Origin: G965212025 sp965215765
GTDB lineage: Bacteria > Pseudomonadota > Gammaproteobacteria > Poriferisulfidales > Oxydemutatoraceae
DNA length: 64,000 bases
Assembly: GCA_965215765.1 (NCBI GenBank)
Contig: OZ244118.1
Span: 806,001 to 870,000 of the forward strand
Direction: 5' to 3'
Below, in pieces: positions 9,561-18,453 of the stretch (the first letter of the stretch is position 1; each line of letters starts with the position of its first letter). The position numbers and the translations under genes are program-made. Below the pieces are notes generated by a model, which did no database searches, was not told where the DNA came from, and saw only the letters and a program-made list of their open reading frames with translations.

Positions 9561-9600
9561 CAGCGCGAAAGACTTCTCCTAGGGCGAGGCTTATAAGCTG

Positions 9601-10491
9601 TCAGAGGCGAGCTGCAATTGTCGTTTTCAGGTTGGTGGCCAGGGCGTCCGCTATATTGACGGCAGAAACACTTTGCAATCCTTTCCACGCAGGTATGCTG
9701 TTTATTTCGATAATCCAGGGTTTTCCCGTCGTATCGACGATGATGTCCACGCCCGCATAAGCAAGGCCAAGCAATTTTGCGGCATCTCTTGCCAGGCGGC
9801 ACAGGGCATCCGGTGGTTTGGCAGGGAGACACGTTGCTCCTTGTGCCAGATTGTTTATCCAGCTTTTTCCGAGGCGTTGCATGGCAGAGACTACTTTTCC
9901 GCCAGCCAGGAATATTCTCCAGTCCTGATATCTGTTGCCGGAACTTTCGACAAACTCCTGCAGATAGAACACGCCGCCCGCTGCTGACTCCAATAAGTCA
10001 GCGGGCGATGAGATCAAGCGTACTCCCTTTCCTTGCGACCCGAAAACGGGTTTGGAAACCAGCTTGGTGCCTCCCTCCAAAAGGCCATTTGCTGTTTCCA
10101 GCATCTGCGTGAGGTTCACCCCTCCCCATGCGCGAGGAGTGGGAATACCGGCTGAAGACAAAATGAAGGAGGTCATCAGCTTGTCGACCGTGCGCTCGAT
10201 GGCGAAAGCGTTGTTATGTACCACTGTGCCTTGTCTTTCAAAGGCGTGCAGTACGCTTAAATAGAAGGTCACCTCTTCCAGAGAGCCGCCGGGGATACCC
10301 CGGACGAACACCCCTTGTGGTCTCAAAATGCCGAGATTGTGGGTGCGCAAGCTTGGTTGCGAGTCAGCGACGACAAACTCAAAGGATGGTAGTTCGGCGG
10401 TTTTGACGGTACAGGAAGCCCGTCTCAATGCTGCGGTGATTTCGCGAGCGTGCCATCCCTGAGTTTCCTCGGTGATTAGCAGAATAAACAA
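9601..10491 (-). CDS. RimK-like ATP-grasp protein of the H4MPT cluster (Orf7 type)
   Basis: A 296-residue ATP-grasp ligase related to RimK/MptN, with the nucleotide-binding stretch LVSKPVFGSQGKGVRL (residues about 140-155) and the metal-binding EINSIPAWKGLQ near the C-terminus. It is the last gene of the operon SCO1-mptG-mtdB-orf5-mch-orf7. That position matches Orf7 of bacterial H4MPT gene islands (Methylobacterium nomenclature). RimK homologues in archaea add glutamate to H4MPT or F420, so a tail-modifying ligase in H4MPT synthesis is a reasonable guess, not shown. The start is TTG, 21 bp after mch; the ribosome site is weak. Confidence 0.85.
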   Translation of the reverse strand: MFILLITEETQGWHAREITAALRRASCTVKTAELPSFEFVVADSQPSLRTHNLGILRPQGVFVRGIPGGSLEEVTFYLSVLHAFERQGTVVHNNAFAIERTVDKLMTSFILSSAGIPTPRAWGGVNLTQMLETANGLLEGGTKLVSKPVFGSQGKGVRLISSPADLLESAAGGVFYLQEFVESSGNRYQDWRIFLAGGKVVSAMQRLGKSWINNLAQGATCLPAKPPDALCRLARDAAKLLGLAYAGVDIIVDTTGKPWIIEINSIPAWKGLQSVSAVNIADALATNLKTTIAARL

Positions 10492-10512
10492 GGTGTCGGG
10501 ATGTCTGTCGGT

Positions 10513-11493
10513 TTATTTCCCGAAAGAAAGTTCCAAAATTTCAGGTGCCAGTTTGCCGTGGCGATAACTTTTCCCGGAAGGGAGGTGCGTTACTGTCACT
10601 TTTGCAGGACTGAAAAGCATCCGGTCAATTTTGTAAAAATCCTGGTCATAGTTTTTGAACACTTGCGCAAAAGGTATGCCGTAGTCTTTGGAAGCGGTAC
10701 TTGGCAGGTTCTCTGCCAGTTGTTTTGCTTCGTCTTTGTCGCCAACCACAAAAAGGTTTATTTGCCCACCAAAAAGAATGGAGTCATTGGTGCGCCCCAT
10801 GGCTTCAACGAAGTCAGGTGCAGGGGGGGCAACAGGAGCTGTGCCGGTGCCATCGATGATGTTTTCGAGAGGGAAGTCGAGCTCATTGGCCTTGTGTAAG
10901 GCAACTTCCAGAACCCGTGCGGTTACCTGTATGCTTCCGACCAAACTGGTAGTTGGTGCCAGGATGAGCGTGAGGTGATCCGGTTGGATGTGACAGTCTT
11001 GGGCAATTTTTTCCATCAGTTCTACGGGTGGAAAACGGTCAGTCTCAAGAACCAGAATGCCTCGGTCTGCATGGTCCTGGTAAGCCAGTTTTTTGTAAAT
11101 GGCCTCTTTACACGCCAAAGCGCGTGCCGGTCCGGAAGCGGGAGCGTAAAAGCGGTTTTTCCCTTCACCCGCTGACAGAGTCCAGCCGGCGTACTGGGAG
11201 CCCAGGCAGGCCAGAACCGGGTTGCAGGTATGTACGTTCACAGCCAGTGCCCATTCTTTAATCGCATCTTGATAAGTGAAGGACACTTGACCCAGTCCGC
11301 CCATACAGATCTCGGCAATCAGACGTCCGGTTTCCAGACCCCCGGGCTGCTTGATTCCGGCATCCACCACTTCCACACCGTTCGCTTCTTTGTAGCATTG
11401 GACCCGGTAATAGTCGGGGTCATTGCGCAAACGGTTCAGTAGTTGCGAAGCCAGCGCGTTCACGCTGGGCGGGTGAAATTCGTGTTCGGGCAT
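10513..11493 (-). CDS. mch: Methenyl-tetrahydromethanopterin cyclohydrolase
   Basis: Mch hydrolyses methenyl-H4MPT to formyl-H4MPT in the cytoplasmic route that oxidises formaldehyde to formate. The 326-residue protein has the family length and motifs: GGLETGRLIAEICMGGLG, VHTCNPVLACLGSQYAGW, ASGPARALA, SLVGSIQVTARVLEVALHK and DYGIPFAQVFKNYDQDFYKID. The ATG is preceded by AAGGAA, and the gap to orf5 is 2 bp. With mtdB and fae elsewhere in the window it forms the core of the H4MPT pathway; the final formyltransferase/hydrolase (fhc) genes are not here. Confidence 0.97.
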   Translation of the reverse strand: MPEHEFHPPSVNALASQLLNRLRNDPDYYRVQCYKEANGVEVVDAGIKQPGGLETGRLIAEICMGGLGQVSFTYQDAIKEWALAVNVHTCNPVLACLGSQYAGWTLSAGEGKNRFYAPASGPARALACKEAIYKKLAYQDHADRGILVLETDRFPPVELMEKIAQDCHIQPDHLTLILAPTTSLVGSIQVTARVLEVALHKANELDFPLENIIDGTGTAPVAPPAPDFVEAMGRTNDSILFGGQINLFVVGDKDEAKQLAENLPSTASKDYGIPFAQVFKNYDQDFYKIDRMLFSPAKVTVTHLPSGKSYRHGKLAPEILELSFGK

Positions 11494-11495
11494 GT

Positions 11496-12605
11496 CTATT
11501 CCTTATTGCTGTTGCAGAGAGGATGTTCCATTTTTTGCGCCAGAGAACGCACGTTCTTTTGTAGTCGAGAAAGCACTTTGGATACGGTGTTTCCACTTTC
11601 AAGCAGCGTACACAGTGGTTCACCAAGCTTGAAAGCACGTTTGTCTGCAGGCAAGTCGCGAGCTTCAGCTGGCCATGAGAAATTTTTCGGAATTTTTGTC
11701 GGCAACCGGCAATACAAAATTGCGTACGCTTTTGTTTGCAAAGAGGCTATTTTAGCCGGGAGCGTACCGCGACATGCTGCCAGATGCATGGCAAACATGG
11801 ACTGGTTTCGTCCTTCATCATAAAGTTGCAGAGTCGCTGAAGGTCTGGGATTCAGTTCCAGACAGTACAAGCGGCCTGCGCAAAGCAAATAATCCATGCT
11901 GTTTATGCCTGTCAGTGTGTACGCGAGCGCCAGCCTGCTTGCGTACTTTTCACATTCTGCCATCTGCCTGTTTTCCAGCATCGTGCGGTTAATCGCGCCG
12001 CCATGACAAAATGGAAGAGTGGCATCGTGTGTTGAAGTCCAAAGTGTGTTGAAACCGATGGTGCGAATGGCTCCTTTTGCGACCGCGAAAAGGTGGGATA
12101 TGCCGCAACCAGGCAGGTATGACTGACGATATTCTGTGCGCGATTCAGAAAACTGGACACCCATGCCGCCGAAAGAGCCTGCAAGCTTGCGAAGCTGTGG
12201 GTATTTGGCGTCTTTAGGAGGCTGGGGGATGCCCAGGCTCTCCAGCGATCTGTCCAGTGATTTTCGATGGTGGCAAAGGGCAAAGGTTTGGGGGAGATTG
12301 CCAAAAAATTCCCACGTGCTCGCGAGATTCTCCACCAGCTTTGGCTTTGCTTCCAAGCCTGGCCCTGGGACGATTTTCCGGCTACCCGTTTTGCGATACC
12401 AGGCTCGGCAAGCGTTTTGCAGGGTGTCTCCTTTTGTGAAATCACCGATTGCGACTTTGTAGTGTCTCTGTGTACTTGCCAAGGTTTCCTGGTCACCAAA
12501 GCAATCAACGGCTGATACGGCATAACCCGCTCGGAAGGCGGACTCGGCCAGGTAGCGCGCGCTGGAAGCAACAATCAAGTATTCATCATGATTTGGCGTA
12601 TTCAC
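11496..12605 (-). CDS. ATP-grasp protein of the H4MPT cluster (Orf5 type)
   Basis: The 369-residue product is an ATP-grasp fold protein. Its N-terminal Rossmann-like part (YLIVASSARYLAESAFRAGY) is followed by a KLAGSFGGMGVQF nucleotide loop and a CLELNPRPSATLQLYD metal-binding segment. It lies between mtdB and mch, exactly where orf5 is found in bacterial H4MPT islands. Its reaction is not established. The GTG start overlaps the mtdB 3' end by 20 bp, indicating translational coupling. No membrane segment is seen. Confidence 0.85.
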   Translation of the reverse strand: MNTPNHDEYLIVASSARYLAESAFRAGYAVSAVDCFGDQETLASTQRHYKVAIGDFTKGDTLQNACRAWYRKTGSRKIVPGPGLEAKPKLVENLASTWEFFGNLPQTFALCHHRKSLDRSLESLGIPQPPKDAKYPQLRKLAGSFGGMGVQFSESRTEYRQSYLPGCGISHLFAVAKGAIRTIGFNTLWTSTHDATLPFCHGGAINRTMLENRQMAECEKYASRLALAYTLTGINSMDYLLCAGRLYCLELNPRPSATLQLYDEGRNQSMFAMHLAACRGTLPAKIASLQTKAYAILYCRLPTKIPKNFSWPAEARDLPADKRAFKLGEPLCTLLESGNTVSKVLSRLQKNVRSLAQKMEHPLCNSNKE

Positions 12606-13494
12606 GTGCTGTTTCGTATGCTTGCCTGTAATGCAGACACTGTGGTTTGTCTGCTTGGTGCATGGACTTCAGCAAGCGGTGTTGTGCCTGGTATTTCGTG
12701 TTGCCAACTGCGAGAGCACCGATGCCACGTGCTTTGCCGTTGCCAGCGGGCAATATGACCCGGTTGTGCTTTGCTGCCACGCCGGCAATTCCAGAAGGTG
12801 GAACCGCGTTGACGTCAGCTACAACCAGCAACTGTTGTGCTTTGCGAAGGTCGTCTTCGTCCATGACCTGGACGCCCGCCGCCGCTGCGGCAAAAACCAC
12901 GTTAGTTTCAGACAGTTGGGTGTTCTTGGTGTCATCGTCGCCGCTTTTTAGCCGTTTGGCAGCATCACTTGGCAACAGGCCTCGGCATTGAGAGGCAGCC
13001 TTTTCTGCGCGCTCCAGTTTTCGGCTCAGCAAGGTGACATTTGCGCCGGCTTCGGCCGCGAGGACTGCTACCGCCATACCGACCGGACCGGTGCCGCCGG
13101 CGATTAAGACTGCAAGACCTGACCAGTCTGGTCTTGCATGATCTTTTTCCAGGCATTGTTCAACTGTTGCCATCATGCCGGCTGCGGTCGTAAAAGCACC
13201 GCTAGGGTCAGCAAAAGTGCTGATTGCAAATGGGGGAACCATCGCGTTTTTGGCAGCATCAAGCATGCCGAGGGCCCCGAACATATCGCGCCCGCCAAAA
13301 AACATGCCAGTCTGCTTCATGCTGCGCGGGCTGCGCGAGAAAATGGCATCTTGAACCAAGGCCTGAATTTCCCCTGACTCAACGCCAGTGTATGGAATGA
13401 CGACATCCCATTTGGCGTCCAAAGCCATATTGGCATCAAAAGGACTGATGTTTTTTTCTGTGGTTACGATGTGGATGATTCGCTTTGTGCTCAC
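12586..13494 (-). CDS. mtdB: NAD(P)-dependent methylene-tetrahydromethanopterin dehydrogenase
   Basis: MtdB oxidises methylene-H4MPT to methenyl-H4MPT with NAD(P). The 302-residue protein shows the family N-terminus (KRIIHIVTTEKNISPFDANMA), a TGMFFGGRDM segment, and the Rossmann dinucleotide site VLIAGGTGPVGMAVAVLAAE, followed by VTLLSRK. The GTG start has TAAGGAG six bases upstream. It follows beta-RFAP synthase after 85 bp and overlaps orf5. MtdB supplies the substrate of Mch, encoded two genes downstream. The alternative MtdA (also H4folate-active) is less likely given the gene context. Confidence 0.95.
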   Translation of the reverse strand: MSTKRIIHIVTTEKNISPFDANMALDAKWDVVIPYTGVESGEIQALVQDAIFSRSPRSMKQTGMFFGGRDMFGALGMLDAAKNAMVPPFAISTFADPSGAFTTAAGMMATVEQCLEKDHARPDWSGLAVLIAGGTGPVGMAVAVLAAEAGANVTLLSRKLERAEKAASQCRGLLPSDAAKRLKSGDDDTKNTQLSETNVVFAAAAAGVQVMDEDDLRKAQQLLVVADVNAVPPSGIAGVAAKHNRVILPAGNGKARGIGALAVGNTKYQAQHRLLKSMHQADKPQCLHYRQAYETAREYAKS

Positions 13495-13578
13495 TGTTTT
13501 CTCCTTAAAAAAATAATTGAATCGGGAATCGGCTTGTTAGCCAAACGGTTCCCGAGGGATTTTACGTAGCTTCCGGGT

Positions 13579-14559
13579 TTACGAGAAGGTGCGAGAGGGC
13601 TCCCCTTTTCCGACTCGGTTTCCATGGTTGGCCACTTGTTCCACGCTGAGCTTCAGTCCGTCCTCATGTTTCAGAAGGGAGGCAATTTTTTCGGCGTGAT
13701 CCTCATTGCGGGTAAACACAAAGGCTGTGGGTCCCCAGGAACTTTGCCCGTAGCCGGTGACCTTATGATCAGCCAGCTTGGTGATGGCAGCAGAAATTCC
13801 GGGGCTTGTGAAGCGGCTGCCCTGGACAGCGGAAAAGTAGTCGCCAAGAGACATTTGCATGGCTGTTACCGCTGCGGCGAAGGAGCAAAAGTCTTCTTCA
13901 CGGACTGCCGGCAACAGTTTCATCAGCACCTGACGACATAGAAAACCGGCACATGAAGGTTTGAAAGCCGGAAGCTTTTCAAACGCTTGAAATTCTGTTT
14001 TGCCAAATATGCGAGGCGTTTGATCTGAAATCAGGAGAATGCGCCAGGATTGGGGGAAATCAAGTCGGGCAATAACGGGAGGAGGTTGGTCATCATTGGT
14101 TTTGCCACCATCCACGATCAGACCCCCGTGCTCAAATGTACCAATTCCTATTCCTGAGCGTTGGCCCCGCTTGAAAAGGCGAGCTACTTCGCGTGGAGAA
14201 AAAGGCAAGCGGAAGTGGCAAGACAGTACCGCGCCGACGGCGAGAGCCAGTTGCGTTCCCGAACCCAGGCCAAGGTGGCGGGGTATGCTTCGGTGTACTT
14301 TTATACTGACTGCAGGGCTTAGGTCTTTGCTTTTGCAAAATGCCAAAGCCAGTTTCGTGACGGCTTCTTCATTTTCTCCGGTGACAGAAAAACTTTTCGC
14401 CTGACGGGCACTTAGAATAAATCCTCGGTTCTTGATGGCAAGGCCGACACACCCGAACATTCTTCCGGTACCACCATGCATATCCATAAATCCCAAGTGC
14501 AAGCGCGCCGGCGTTTTCGCATACACCGAGCCGGCGGTGCTGTTCAACGTTCGCGTCAT
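13579..14559 (-). CDS. mptG: Beta-ribofuranosylaminobenzene 5'-phosphate synthase
   Basis: This GHMP-superfamily protein (Orf4 of bacterial H4MPT islands) carries out the first committed step of methanopterin synthesis, a decarboxylative coupling of the aromatic acid with PRPP. Visible features are AKTPARLHLGFMDMHG at the N-terminus, the glycine-rich PRHLGLGSGTQLALAVG loop, RGQRSGIGIGTFEHGGLIVDGG, and GYGQSSWGPTAFVF near the C-terminus. The ATG at 14559 is preferred; an in-frame TTG at 14604 would add 15 residues unlike the family. It lies in the same orientation as mtdB, suggesting cofactor synthesis and use are co-expressed. Confidence 0.93.
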   Translation of the reverse strand: MTRTLNSTAGSVYAKTPARLHLGFMDMHGGTGRMFGCVGLAIKNRGFILSARQAKSFSVTGENEEAVTKLALAFCKSKDLSPAVSIKVHRSIPRHLGLGSGTQLALAVGAVLSCHFRLPFSPREVARLFKRGQRSGIGIGTFEHGGLIVDGGKTNDDQPPPVIARLDFPQSWRILLISDQTPRIFGKTEFQAFEKLPAFKPSCAGFLCRQVLMKLLPAVREEDFCSFAAAVTAMQMSLGDYFSAVQGSRFTSPGISAAITKLADHKVTGYGQSSWGPTAFVFTRNEDHAEKIASLLKHEDGLKLSVEQVANHGNRVGKGEPSRTFS

Positions 14560-14690
14560 GGGCGCATGAGCCGGGAAAGCGTTCGTGTCACACCAAGGTA
14601 TCAAGCGCGGTGCGGTGGAACCCAGTCATCAACGTGCATCTTGTTTATGTCTGCGGCGCCACACAAATACGAACTTCTCTGTGTGCGCCA

Positions 14691-15407
14691 TCACGATTCG
14701 TAAAGAATAGTCTCGACGTCGGCCTGGAGTAAATCCTGGTGCAGGAAATCAGGGCTGTAAATATTTCGGATCCTGCCTTTGGAATCAATAAGATAAACAC
14801 GCATGAGGTGTGCAAAGGAGCCGACCTCATTGCCGTCTTCGTTATATTCCTTTTCCACCGAGATGCCAAAATCATCCAGAATGGGTTGCAAAGTTTTTTC
14901 GTTGGCGGCTGTTAAAAATAACCAATCTGACGATTTGTCGGGGCGGTGCATGAAGCCATATTCTTTCATGGTTTTTGGGACATCGTTTGCGGGGTCGAAG
15001 CTCAAGCTGATTAAGCGGGTATTAGCGGAAATTTCCGGGTTTTGACGAAGTTTGGCGGCGAAGTTCCTGAGCACAAAGGAAGAAAGCGGGCAGCCATTGA
15101 CGTCTCCGCAACGCGTGTAAATAAAGCTGAGCACGACCACCTTGTCTTTGTAGAGGGAGCGTAAATCTGACTGTGTGCCATTTTCCAAAAGCACGGCACC
15201 CGTACCTAAGGTTTTGACTGGCGGGAGCTGGTAGGTGCCAGGCTGCGGCACTTCGAAGCCCAGTCTGGACCAGCCCGGTGCCGGAGCTTGTTGTTCCTGC
15301 ACTGTGTCGTCCAGACTCCAGCTTGATATGGGCAAGAGAAGTGCGGTCACGAAGCCGACCATAAAGGCCAGCTTCCAATTCCCGTCAGAAAAAAAATAAT
15401 TACGCAT
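14691..15407 (-). CDS. SCO1/SenC-family thioredoxin-like protein with CX5C motif
   Basis: An exported SCO1/SenC protein. An N-terminal membrane anchor/signal (LAFMVGFVTALLLPISSW) precedes a thioredoxin fold with VVLSFIYTRC and the conserved distal His in FAHLMRVYLID. Canonical Sco proteins bind copper with CX3C (usually CPDVCP) plus that His. Here the two cysteines are in CGDVNGC, i.e. CX5C, followed by Pro. The ATG at 15407 has AAGGGA upstream; a GTG at 15431 is less likely. It is the first gene of the minus-strand H4MPT operon, 131 bp before beta-RFAP synthase. Copper delivery or thiol redox chemistry in the periplasm are both possible. Confidence 0.85.
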   Translation of the reverse strand: MRNYFFSDGNWKLAFMVGFVTALLLPISSWSLDDTVQEQQAPAPGWSRLGFEVPQPGTYQLPPVKTLGTGAVLLENGTQSDLRSLYKDKVVVLSFIYTRCGDVNGCPLSSFVLRNFAAKLRQNPEISANTRLISLSFDPANDVPKTMKEYGFMHRPDKSSDWLFLTAANEKTLQPILDDFGISVEKEYNEDGNEVGSFAHLMRVYLIDSKGRIRNIYSPDFLHQDLLQADVETILYES

Positions 15408-16017
15408 GGTGCATTTTCCCTTTGTGTTCACTGTAGGTGGGTCTTCTGCGCTTCAGATCAAGCCCCGATGGCTGTATTCTAACGAGATAGACCTCGCTTG
15501 CAATTTTAGCAGATGGTGTGAGGCACATTAGTCTGGTATCGGGGTTGCAAAGAGAAAACAAAAATCGGAATGCCTGTTTTTGGCAGAAAAGCACCTCCCC
15601 GCCAGTTCGTGAATGCACTTGTCCCACTGTTCGCGTACACTGTCTGGCAAGCAACTATGAGTAGTTCTGGCGTTTGCTCCTGCAATATGTAGAAAGTGGT
15701 GCGGGAGCATATAATGGCAGGTGCTTGGCTTTGTTTTTCCGACGGGTTCCGGTCTTGGATCTTTATGGCTCCCTTTCTCAATATCCATTGTAAAATCAGC
15801 GGCGGAAGACGCGATTGTGCCTGATCTGCTGTTGGCAAGCTCAGGGGTATGATCATCAGTAACGATCCGTTTGTTTGTGAATTTTTCATCCTGTGTTTGA
15901 GGTGAAGAGTGAGCTTTCATGATTTTGTGGCTGGAAATCAGCTCACGATCTTAAGTGGTGGATTCGGTTGGTACTTTTAAAATCGGTGCTTAATCGTCAA
16001 GAGAGGAGGGGACAGCT
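15408..16017. other. Intergenic region between the SCO1 gene and sctQ
   Basis: About 600 bp between divergent operons. I find no convincing gene. A 130-codon open frame on minus (15528-15920) has no ribosome binding site and no recognisable domain. A perfect TATAAT lies at 15710-15715 on plus without a good -35 at the proper distance, so an activator-dependent promoter for the type III genes is possible. Just before sctQ the sequence AGGAGGG (16004-16010) is a strong Shine-Dalgarno site. Confidence 0.4.
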
Positions 16018-17484
16018 TTGAGTGGATTTCCTTGGAGGCCTGGAAAAAAGGATCTTGAACTCGAGATGAGTCACGAGTTGCCGGATTCAACAGATTCCCC
16101 AGTTGTGGAGGCAACCGAAAAGAGTTTGGGATCCGAACCATTGTCTGGTGACGAGAAACACAAACTTCAAGAGAATCCTCAGGTGGCAAGCAGTGAGACT
16201 GCCGAGCCAACAGCCAGCACAGAACAATCTTCGGCGGGTCTGCTTCCAGAAACAGGTGATGCCGGAGAAATGCTAACGCCTGCTTCCGAAATAGAGGGTG
16301 ATGAGGCGGGGGGAACACCTGCACCCGCCGCACTTGCTGATGAAGCGGAAGAAGCACCGCAAGCGACAGAGCCGGAAGTCGCTCGGGAAGGGGAGTCTTT
16401 TGTCGATCCGGACGATGCAGGAGCTGACGAAGAAATGTTAACGCCTGCTTCTGAAATAGAGAGCGATGAGGCAGGGGGAACACCTGTACCTGATGTGAGT
16501 ACTGATGAAGCGGAGGAAGCACCGCAAGACTCGGAACCGGAAGATGCTCGCGAAGAGCAGTCTTTTGTCGAACCGGACGACGCAGGAGCAGACGAAGAAA
16601 TGTTAACGCCTGCTTCCGAAATAGAGGGTGATGAGGCGGGGGGAACACCTGTACCTGATGTGAGTACTGATGAAGCGGAAGAAGCACCGCAAGCGTCAGA
16701 GCCGGAAGCCGCTCGGGAAGGGGAATCTTTTGCCGAGCCGGACGATGCAGGAGCGGACGAGGAAATGCTAACGCCTGCTTCCGAAATAGAGGGTGATGAG
16801 GCGGGGGGAACACCTGTACCTGATGTGAGTACTGATGAAGCGGAAGAAGCACCGCAAGCGTCAGAGCCGGAAGATGCTCGCGAGGAGCAGGACGCAGGAG
16901 CAGACGAGGCAACGCCTGCTTCTGAAATAGAGAGCGATGAGGCAGGGGAAACACCTGTACCCGCTACGCCTGCTGATGAAGCGGAAGAAGCACCGCAAGA
17001 CTCAGAACCGGAAGTCGCTCGGGAGGGGGAGTCTTTTGTCGAGCCGGTCGATGCAGGAGCTGACGAAGAAATGCAAACGCCTGCTTCCGAAATAGAAAGC
17101 GATGAGGCAGGGGAAACACCTGTACCCGCTACGCTTGCTGATGAAGCGGAAGAAGCACCGCAAGACTCGGAGCCGGAAGCCGCTCGGGAAGGGGAGTCTT
17201 TTGCCGAGCCGGACGATGCAGGAGCGGACGAGGAAATGTTAACGCCTGCTTCTGAAATAGAGAGCGATGAGGCAGGGGAAACACCTGTACCTGATGTGAG
17301 TACTGATGAAGCGGAAGAAGCACCGCAAGTGTCAGAGCCGGAAGTGAGGCAGAGGAAACACCTGTCCCCACCTCACTTGCTGATGAAGCGGAAGAAGCAC
17401 CGCAAGACTCAGAGCCGGAAGTCGCTCGGGAAGGGGAGTCTTTTGCCGAGCCGGTTGATGCAGGAGCAGACGAAGAAATGCTAA
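16018..17484 (+). CDS. sctQ: Type III secretion SctQ-like protein, N-terminal part with giant acidic repeats (ends at frameshift)
   Basis: The frame opens at TTG, seven bases after AGGAGGG. An N-terminal region of about 80 residues without a recognised domain is followed by repeated units of about 55 residues, with core TPASEIESDEAGETPVP and then ADEAEEAPQ, extremely rich in Asp/Glu. Near 17345 the repeat is interrupted by a deletion that shifts the frame. The last 45 residues are therefore out of frame and basic (RQRKHLSPPHLLMKRKKH), ending at TAA 17482-17484. The next open frame resumes the repeats and ends with a SpoA domain followed by sctR, so I read the two as one SctQ (C-ring/sorting platform) gene. 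Either the gene is frameshifted, or the sequence has an indel error in the repeats. Confidence 0.75.
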   Translation: MSGFPWRPGKKDLELEMSHELPDSTDSPVVEATEKSLGSEPLSGDEKHKLQENPQVASSETAEPTASTEQSSAGLLPETGDAGEMLTPASEIEGDEAGGTPAPAALADEAEEAPQATEPEVAREGESFVDPDDAGADEEMLTPASEIESDEAGGTPVPDVSTDEAEEAPQDSEPEDAREEQSFVEPDDAGADEEMLTPASEIEGDEAGGTPVPDVSTDEAEEAPQASEPEAAREGESFAEPDDAGADEEMLTPASEIEGDEAGGTPVPDVSTDEAEEAPQASEPEDAREEQDAGADEATPASEIESDEAGETPVPATPADEAEEAPQDSEPEVAREGESFVEPVDAGADEEMQTPASEIESDEAGETPVPATLADEAEEAPQDSEPEAAREGESFAEPDDAGADEEMLTPASEIESDEAGETPVPDVSTDEAEEAPQVSEPEVRQRKHLSPPHLLMKRKKHRKTQSRKSLGKGSLLPSRLMQEQTKKC

Positions 17485-18453
17485 CGCCTGCTTCTGAAAT
17501 AGAGAGCGATGAGGCAGAGGAAACACCTGTACCCACTACACTTGCTGATGAAGCGGAAGAAGCACCGCAAGCGTCGGAACCGGAAGATGTTCGCGAGGGA
17601 GCAGTCTGTAACCGAACCGGACGACGCAGGAGCAGACGGAGAAATGTTAACGCCTGCTTCTGAGATAGAGAGCGATGAGGCAGAGGGAACACCTGTACCC
17701 ACCTCACTTGCTGATGAAGCGGAAGAAGCACCGCAAGCGTCGGAACCGGAAGATGTTCGCGAGGAGCAGTCTGTAACCGAACCGGACGACGCAGGAGCAG
17801 ACGAGGCAACGCCTGCTTCTGAGATAGAGAGCGATGAGGCAGAAGGAACACCTGTACCCACCGCACTTGCTGATGAAGCGGAGGAAGCACCGCAAGCGTC
17901 GGAACCGGAAGCCGCTCGGGAAGGGGAATCTTTTGCCGAGCCGGACGATGCAGGAGCGGACGAGGAAATGCAAACGCCTGCTTCCGAAATAGAGAGCGAT
18001 GAGGTAGGGGAAACACCTGTACCCACTACGCCTGCTGATGAAGCGGAGGAAGCACCGCATGCGTCGGAACCGGAAGATGCTCGCGAAGAGCAGTCTGTAA
18101 CCGAACCGGACGACGCAGGAGCAGACGAGGCAACGCCTGCTTCTGAGATGGAGAGCGGTGAGGCAGGGGAAACACCTGTACCCGCTACGCCTGCTGATGA
18201 AGCGGAAGAAGCACCGCAAGCGTCGGACCCGGAAGATGCTCGCGAGGAGCAGCCTGTAATCGAACCTGACGACGCAGGAGCAGACGAGGCAACGCCTGCT
18301 TCTGAGATAGAGAGTGATGAGGCAGGGGAAACACCTGTACCCGCTACGCTTGCTGATGAAGCGGAAGAAGCACCGCAAGCGTCGGAACCGGAAGATGTTC
18401 GCGAAGAGCAGTCTGTAACCGAACCGGACGATGCAGGAGCAGACGAGACAGAG
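16261..18453 (+). repeat. Coding repeats of sctQ (about 165-bp acidic unit, 14 copies)
   Basis: Fourteen degenerate units, each about 53-56 codons, cover most of sctQ. The unit pattern is EMLTPASEIE(S/G)DEAG, then a variable tetrapeptide block (PAALAD, PDVSTD, PATPAD, PTSLAD), then EAEEAPQ.SEPE, then either VAREGESF or DAREEQSV, then EPDDAGADE. Unit 4 lacks the SF.EPD portion, unit 7 is cut short, unit 8 lacks its start, and units 5, 11, 13 and 14 lack EML. Alternating sub-motifs between units indicate recombination among copies. The predicted segment would be intrinsically disordered and strongly negative. Long open frames on the complementary strand are a consequence of the repeat composition. 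Confidence 0.95.
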
